Below are positions 60,776-64,000 of a stretch of 64,000 nt of DNA, in pieces (position 1 is the first letter of the stretch; each line of letters begins with the position of its first letter). This stretch comes from Pedobacter ginsengisoli (GTDB taxonomy: Bacteria > Bacteroidota > Bacteroidia > Sphingobacteriales > Sphingobacteriaceae): assembly GCF_002736205.1 (NCBI RefSeq), contig NZ_CP024091.1, forward strand, positions 806,001 through 870,000. The letters run 5' to 3'. Both the position numbers and the translations under genes were made by a program. A model generated the notes under the pieces. It was not told the DNA's origin and made no database searches. It saw only the letters and a program-made list of their open reading frames with translations.

Positions 60776-61396
60776 ATGAAAAATAACTATTTAATGCTAT
60801 TGGCGGTACTGTTCTGTCTGGCAAATGTGACTATGGCAAGGCAGCAGCCAGCTGGCAAGCCGATTGTTTACAAATTGGATTTGAATGCGAGCCGGCTATT
60901 GTGGAAGGCCACGAAGGTCAATGGGGGGCATAATGGCTTTTTACTGTTTAATTTGGGTGTGTTGAATGCGGATGGGAAAGGCAAATTGCTGAATGGCAAT
61001 TTCGTGATGAATATGACTTCCATCACCGCGGTGGACAAATTGCTGCTGAATGAGAACCGGGAATCTGAACAGGTGATCAAGGCGGGTAATTTATTTGCCA
61101 CTGCCCAAAATCCAACCTCAACCATCAGTGTGAAGTCTATTGTGGCTACCGGTCGGATAAACCAGTACAAAGTGGCCGGTGAGCTAACCATAAAAGGTGT
61201 GACTAAGCCCTTGATTTTTCTGGCAACGATCAGTCCCCGTGCGAATGGGTTAAAAGCTTTGGCCGAAATGGATATCGACCGAACAAAATGGGGGATCACT
61301 TATAAGTCGGGCAATTTTTTTTCCGATTTGAAGGATGAGCTGATCTCTGACATGATTCACATTTCACTTAACCTGGTATTTTATAAGGAAGGATAG
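60776..61396 (+). CDS. YceI family lipid-binding protein
   Basis: 206 aa. Signal peptide (1-21), then DLNASRLLWKATKVNGGHNG and the YceI barrel with VAGELTIKGVTKPLIFLATI and DIDRTKWGITYKSGNFF. YceI-like lipocalins bind isoprenoid or fatty amide ligands in the periplasm. It follows the protease gene at 3 bp, so cotranscribed. Confidence 0.92.
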   Translation: MKNNYLMLLAVLFCLANVTMARQQPAGKPIVYKLDLNASRLLWKATKVNGGHNGFLLFNLGVLNADGKGKLLNGNFVMNMTSITAVDKLLLNENRESEQVIKAGNLFATAQNPTSTISVKSIVATGRINQYKVAGELTIKGVTKPLIFLATISPRANGLKALAEMDIDRTKWGITYKSGNFFSDLKDELISDMIHISLNLVFYKEG

Positions 61397-61458
61397 TGAT
61401 GAACTTTGGCTGAAAGTGGATAAATAAACGAGGAATTGTTTGATAAGTAAATTCATGA

Positions 61459-61581
61459 CGAGCCACTTACCAGGATTGAGGACATTGCCCGCTGGTTGAA
61501 TTCTTGGTAACCGATGGCTGGTGGATTACCGGGCAAACCATTTTTGCGGTTACATTTTCATTTCCCTGGATAAATCCTTAA
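61459..61581 (+). pseudogene. C-terminal fragment of a short-chain dehydrogenase
   Basis: EPLTRIEDIARWLNS is followed, after a frameshift, by VEFLVTDGWWITGQTIFAVT, the ending of SDR oxidoreductases. No upstream part of the gene is present. Remnant inserted between yceI and the DoxX-like gene. Confidence 0.6.
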
Positions 61582-61587
61582 CTTAAA

Positions 61588-61944
61588 ATGATGATAGTGA
61601 AAATTATAAATACCTTACTTATACTGTTTGCCGCTTATATGGGGACCAAGCAGGGTTGGGCAATGTTTTCCGGTAAAAGCGAAATGCTGGAGCTGTTTGG
61701 TAAATGGAACATTGGCAGGCAGGGAGTAATGGTTTTAGGCTTCTTTACGTTGTTGAGTGTTGCCCTGATCCTCATTCCTAAAACTTTTGTCTGGGGAAAT
61801 TTTCTGATGGCCGCTGGTATTTTATTGATTATCTGTTTTCATTTGCTGGATAGAGATTTTAAAGGGGTAATGATCGAGGTACCTTTCCTTTTGCTATCCC
61901 TGATCATCATTTACCTGCAGCATCCACTTGCCAAAATAAGCTGA
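61588..61944 (+). CDS. Small four-helix membrane protein, DoxX-like
   Basis: 118 aa with four membrane segments. KIINTLLILFAAYMGTKQGW and IGRQGVMVLGFFTLLSVALI are DoxX-like. Function unknown. Typical of small membrane proteins beside SDR or regulator genes, whose broken copies flank it here. Confidence 0.7.
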   Translation: MMIVKIINTLLILFAAYMGTKQGWAMFSGKSEMLELFGKWNIGRQGVMVLGFFTLLSVALILIPKTFVWGNFLMAAGILLIICFHLLDRDFKGVMIEVPFLLLSLIIIYLQHPLAKIS

Positions 61945-61952
61945 AGTATCTC

Positions 61953-62240
61953 ATGAATGATGAGCTAATCCTCAGGAATGTAGCTAAACATATTGATCTG
62001 GATGCAGAAGAAATAACAATTTTTTGTCTATGCTGAAATGGAAGCCGGTAAAAAGAAAAACCTTAATACTCAATTCCGGCGAGGTCTGTAAGTACATTAG
62101 TTTTGTCCATAGCGGGGTATTGACGGCCTTTTATTTGGATAATCAGGGAAAGCAGATGAGGTAATGTTTGCTGTCAATGATTGGTGGATAACAGATATGT
62201 ATTGTTTTTTAAATTATATAGTTCCAGAATATTATCCTTT
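61953..62240 (+). pseudogene. Frameshifted crp/fnr-type regulator remnant
   Basis: ATGAATGATGAGCTAATCCT starts a frame NDELILRNVAKHIDLDAEEI that stops at about 62030; in another frame KRKTLILNSGEVCKYISFVH and GVLTAFYLDNQGKQM continue the cNMP-binding fold, and a third frame gives VMFAVNDWWITDMYCFLNY. At least two frameshifts and loss of the HTH. A dead Crp/Fnr gene. Confidence 0.6.
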
Positions 62241-62348
62241 ACCCGGCATTTCTGAATAGCTTATTAAAATCATTGCTGCTTCTGTGTTCACCCCGCTTCA
62301 TATATCCAATTTTTTAGTAATTTTAGGAAGATCAAAACCATTATACAG

Positions 62349-62762
62349 ATGTCGGAATACGATTCAGCAAACCGTTTTACTGTTAAGCAAATTGAAACTG
62401 CTCACCAAAAAGTAAAAAGCGGAGCAGATTTTCCAGCTTACATTAGGGAAATCATCGCTTTGGGAGTTAAATCTTTTGAAACCTTTGTGATTGATAGTCA
62501 TACCGATTATTATGGTGATAATGGCTATCTTGTTACTTCTGATCCTCAATACACTTCTCTCCGAATTGCCGGAAAAAGTGACAGTGAAAGATTTAAATCT
62601 TATCTAAAGGATCATCAGAAAGGTGGATCTGACTATTTCACCTTTTGCATGCAATGTGCAGAAACTGGGATTGAGAAATGGATCGTCTGCACGGAAAAAA
62701 TGACCTGCACCTATTATGACTATTTAGGCGAAGAGGTTCTGGTCGAAACGATTCCTTCATGA
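62349..62762 (+). CDS. DUF1398 family protein
   Basis: 137 aa cytosolic protein. FPAYIREIIALGVKSFETFV and DSHTDYYGDNGYLV, then KSYLKDHQKGGSDYFTFCMQ and the ending MTCTYYDYLGEEVLVETIP are the full DUF1398 layout. Function unknown; widespread in Bacteroidota. Stand-alone. Confidence 0.85.
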   Translation: MSEYDSANRFTVKQIETAHQKVKSGADFPAYIREIIALGVKSFETFVIDSHTDYYGDNGYLVTSDPQYTSLRIAGKSDSERFKSYLKDHQKGGSDYFTFCMQCAETGIEKWIVCTEKMTCTYYDYLGEEVLVETIPS

Positions 62763-62852
62763 TTTTTTGTTTTTCTATCCGTATGTTTGCTATAGAATAG
62801 GGTCACAAATAGGCCCGGCAATTGTTCAATTGTTAAACAGACAATAAAAGTT

Positions 62853-63422
62853 ATGAGCAGAAGAATTATCTTATCCATGCACACAAGCCTTGATGGGTTT
62901 GTTGCCGGATCCAATGGAGAAATGGACTGGATTAAAGTTGATAATGAGCTGTTTGATCATGTTGGACAGTTGACAGATGAAGCTGACACCGCATTGTATG
63001 GAAGGGTTACTTACCAAATGATGGAGGGATACTGGCCAAATGCGGCAGATCAACCCAATGCTTCAAAACATGATATTGAACATTCCAGATGGTATAAAGA
63101 GGTAGGTAAAATTGTGTTGTCCAGAACGTTACAGAAACAAGCAGATAAACTGATATTAATTAGCGATGATATTGCCGAGAAAATAAATAGTATCAAGCAA
63201 CAGTCTGGAAAGAATATTCTGATATTTGGCAGCCCAACGGCTGTGCATGCACTGATAAAGGAAAATCTGATTGACGAATACTGGTTGTTTGTCAATCCTG
63301 TAATTTTGGGAGCTGGGATCCCTTTATTTACTAACCTGGAACAAAAGATCAAATTAAAACGGTTATCAACTAAGGAATTGTCTTCTGGTGTTACGGCGTT
63401 GAATTACGTTGTTGACAAGTGA
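62853..63422 (+). CDS. Dihydrofolate reductase family protein (RibD-C type)
   Basis: 189 aa. SRRIILSMHTSLDGFVAGSN at the start, ALYGRVTYQMMEGYW and IFGSPTAVHALIKENLIDEY define the RibD C-terminal/DHFR-like fold. Probably an NAD(P)H-dependent reductase with an unknown substrate, not canonical DHFR. Stand-alone. Confidence 0.88.
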   Translation: MSRRIILSMHTSLDGFVAGSNGEMDWIKVDNELFDHVGQLTDEADTALYGRVTYQMMEGYWPNAADQPNASKHDIEHSRWYKEVGKIVLSRTLQKQADKLILISDDIAEKINSIKQQSGKNILIFGSPTAVHALIKENLIDEYWLFVNPVILGAGIPLFTNLEQKIKLKRLSTKELSSGVTALNYVVDK

Positions 63423-63874
63423 CCGGCTGAGTCTCTGTGCTTTGAAATTTCTGCTCAAAAGATCCCAACCTTGCAGAAATAAAAAGTACTGGATAAAACG
63501 AAACCAAGCAATTTTCATCAAAACTTACAGGCAAAATATTCGCCATTTTTCTTATACTTAAAGTGTTGTTTTAGTTTTCAAATCTATTTTCCAACAAACT
63601 TAACAAATGCATCTTTGTGCTGATCGGCAACGCTGATTAATCCATCATGTCTTGGCTCCGGAAAATTAGAAAAGTCAAAGTCTATAATTTTATCTTTAAA
63701 GTGTGTAGTTATCACAATTTCATGAAATGCATAAAAGTAGATTCATCTTTTTTTATAGATAATAGGATGGGAGCGATTCCGTAACTTAAAGGTCTAATTA
63801 AAAGTGTTTTAAGGAGCTTGAGATTCAAAAAAAAATATTATATTTATTCATAGCTCTAATGCTTCCTGAGTAAA
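63423..63874. other. Intergenic region with a possible gene remnant
   Basis: 452 bp. On the minus strand, 63584 to about 63754 reads FKDKIIDFDFSNFPEPRHDG and LISVADQHKDAFVKFVGK with a stop, without a start codon, which looks like the tail of a lost gene. Otherwise no gene or clear signal is seen before the MBOAT start. Confidence 0.35.
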
Positions 63875-64000
63875 ATGTTATTTAACTCTTTAAGTTTTGC
63901 TCTTTTTTTACCGGTAGTTTTTCTGCTGTACTGGTTTGCAACAAAAGGTAACCTCAAGTTTCAAAATAGATTGTTGTTAGTATCCAGTTATTTCTTTTAC
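63875..64000 (+). CDS. MBOAT family O-acyltransferase, N-terminal part
   Basis: 42 codons to the right edge. MLFNSLSFALFLPVVFLLYW followed by KFQNRLLLVSSYFFY is the usual start of AlgI-like membrane-bound O-acyltransferases. The protein would add acyl groups to exported polysaccharide. Assignment rests on the first 42 residues only. Confidence 0.8.
   Translation, partial: MLFNSLSFALFLPVVFLLYWFATKGNLKFQNRLLLVSSYFFY

Overview
The window looks like a chromosomal segment from a Bacteroidota bacterium of the Sphingobacteriaceae type (Pedobacter or Mucilaginibacter-like). The evidence is the gene content (DUF4266/DUF3570/ApbE set, HYC_CC_PP-like and DUF3347 copper proteins, split YeeE/YedE pair, fused cytochrome subunits), TAnnTTTG-type -7 promoter boxes, weak ribosome binding sites and AT-rich intergenic DNA. 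The assignment is by recognition only. I saw no rRNA, tRNA or CRISPR array.

Region 1 (1-3.8 kb) holds a DUF3570/DUF4266/ApbE/thioredoxin redox cluster on the minus strand and an OmpR-type two-component system. Region 2 (3.9-28.6 kb) is a stress and low-energy block. It has five tandem universal stress proteins (USPs), an L,D-transpeptidase, a response regulator-Crp fusion, fermentative D-lactate dehydrogenase, HdeD, a LOG protein, PEP synthase, PfkB, an ECF sigma factor, a beta-CASP nuclease, class I aldolase and an NRAMP-like transporter. A persulfide/sulfur operon (MBL-rhodanese, split YeeE/YedE), a TauE/SafE exporter and a Crp/Fnr regulator follow. Most promoters in this block carry a palindrome of the form (G/C)GTGA-N6-TCA(C/T), the half-site arrangement of Crp-superfamily operators. 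The block therefore reads as one dispersed regulon.

Region 3 (29.1-37.0 kb) is a copper-resistance operon: a His-rich protein, two DUF3347 proteins, a haem-binding protein, a multicopper oxidase fused to a CopB-like C-terminus, and a CopA-type ATPase. A 28-bp inverted repeat lies over its promoter. The operon ends in a membrane gene cut off by a 77-bp sequence that recurs 463 bp further on, next to a serine-recombinase fragment. This is a mobile-element scar.

Region 4 (38.3-49.7 kb) has a methyltransferase behind an FNR-like palindrome, a Crp/Fnr regulator and a DUF1275 protein, then what reads as a nitric-oxide defence cluster. That cluster has an Rrf2/NsrR-like regulator under a perfect inverted repeat, flavohaemoglobin, a CcoN/NorB-like membrane subunit with a CcoO-cytochrome c partner, small membrane proteins, two group III truncated haemoglobins, a hemerythrin, a ferredoxin, a broken uracil-DNA glycosylase and a cupin.

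Region 5 (49.7-64 kb) has an AraC regulator divergent from a TolC/HlyD/MFS efflux operon. After it comes loosely packed DNA with intact genes (ADP-ribosylglycohydrolase, trypsin-like protease, YceI, DUF1398, DHFR-like, start of an MBOAT gene) among many gene remnants: folE, S41 peptidase, TPR, radC, SDR and crp/fnr.
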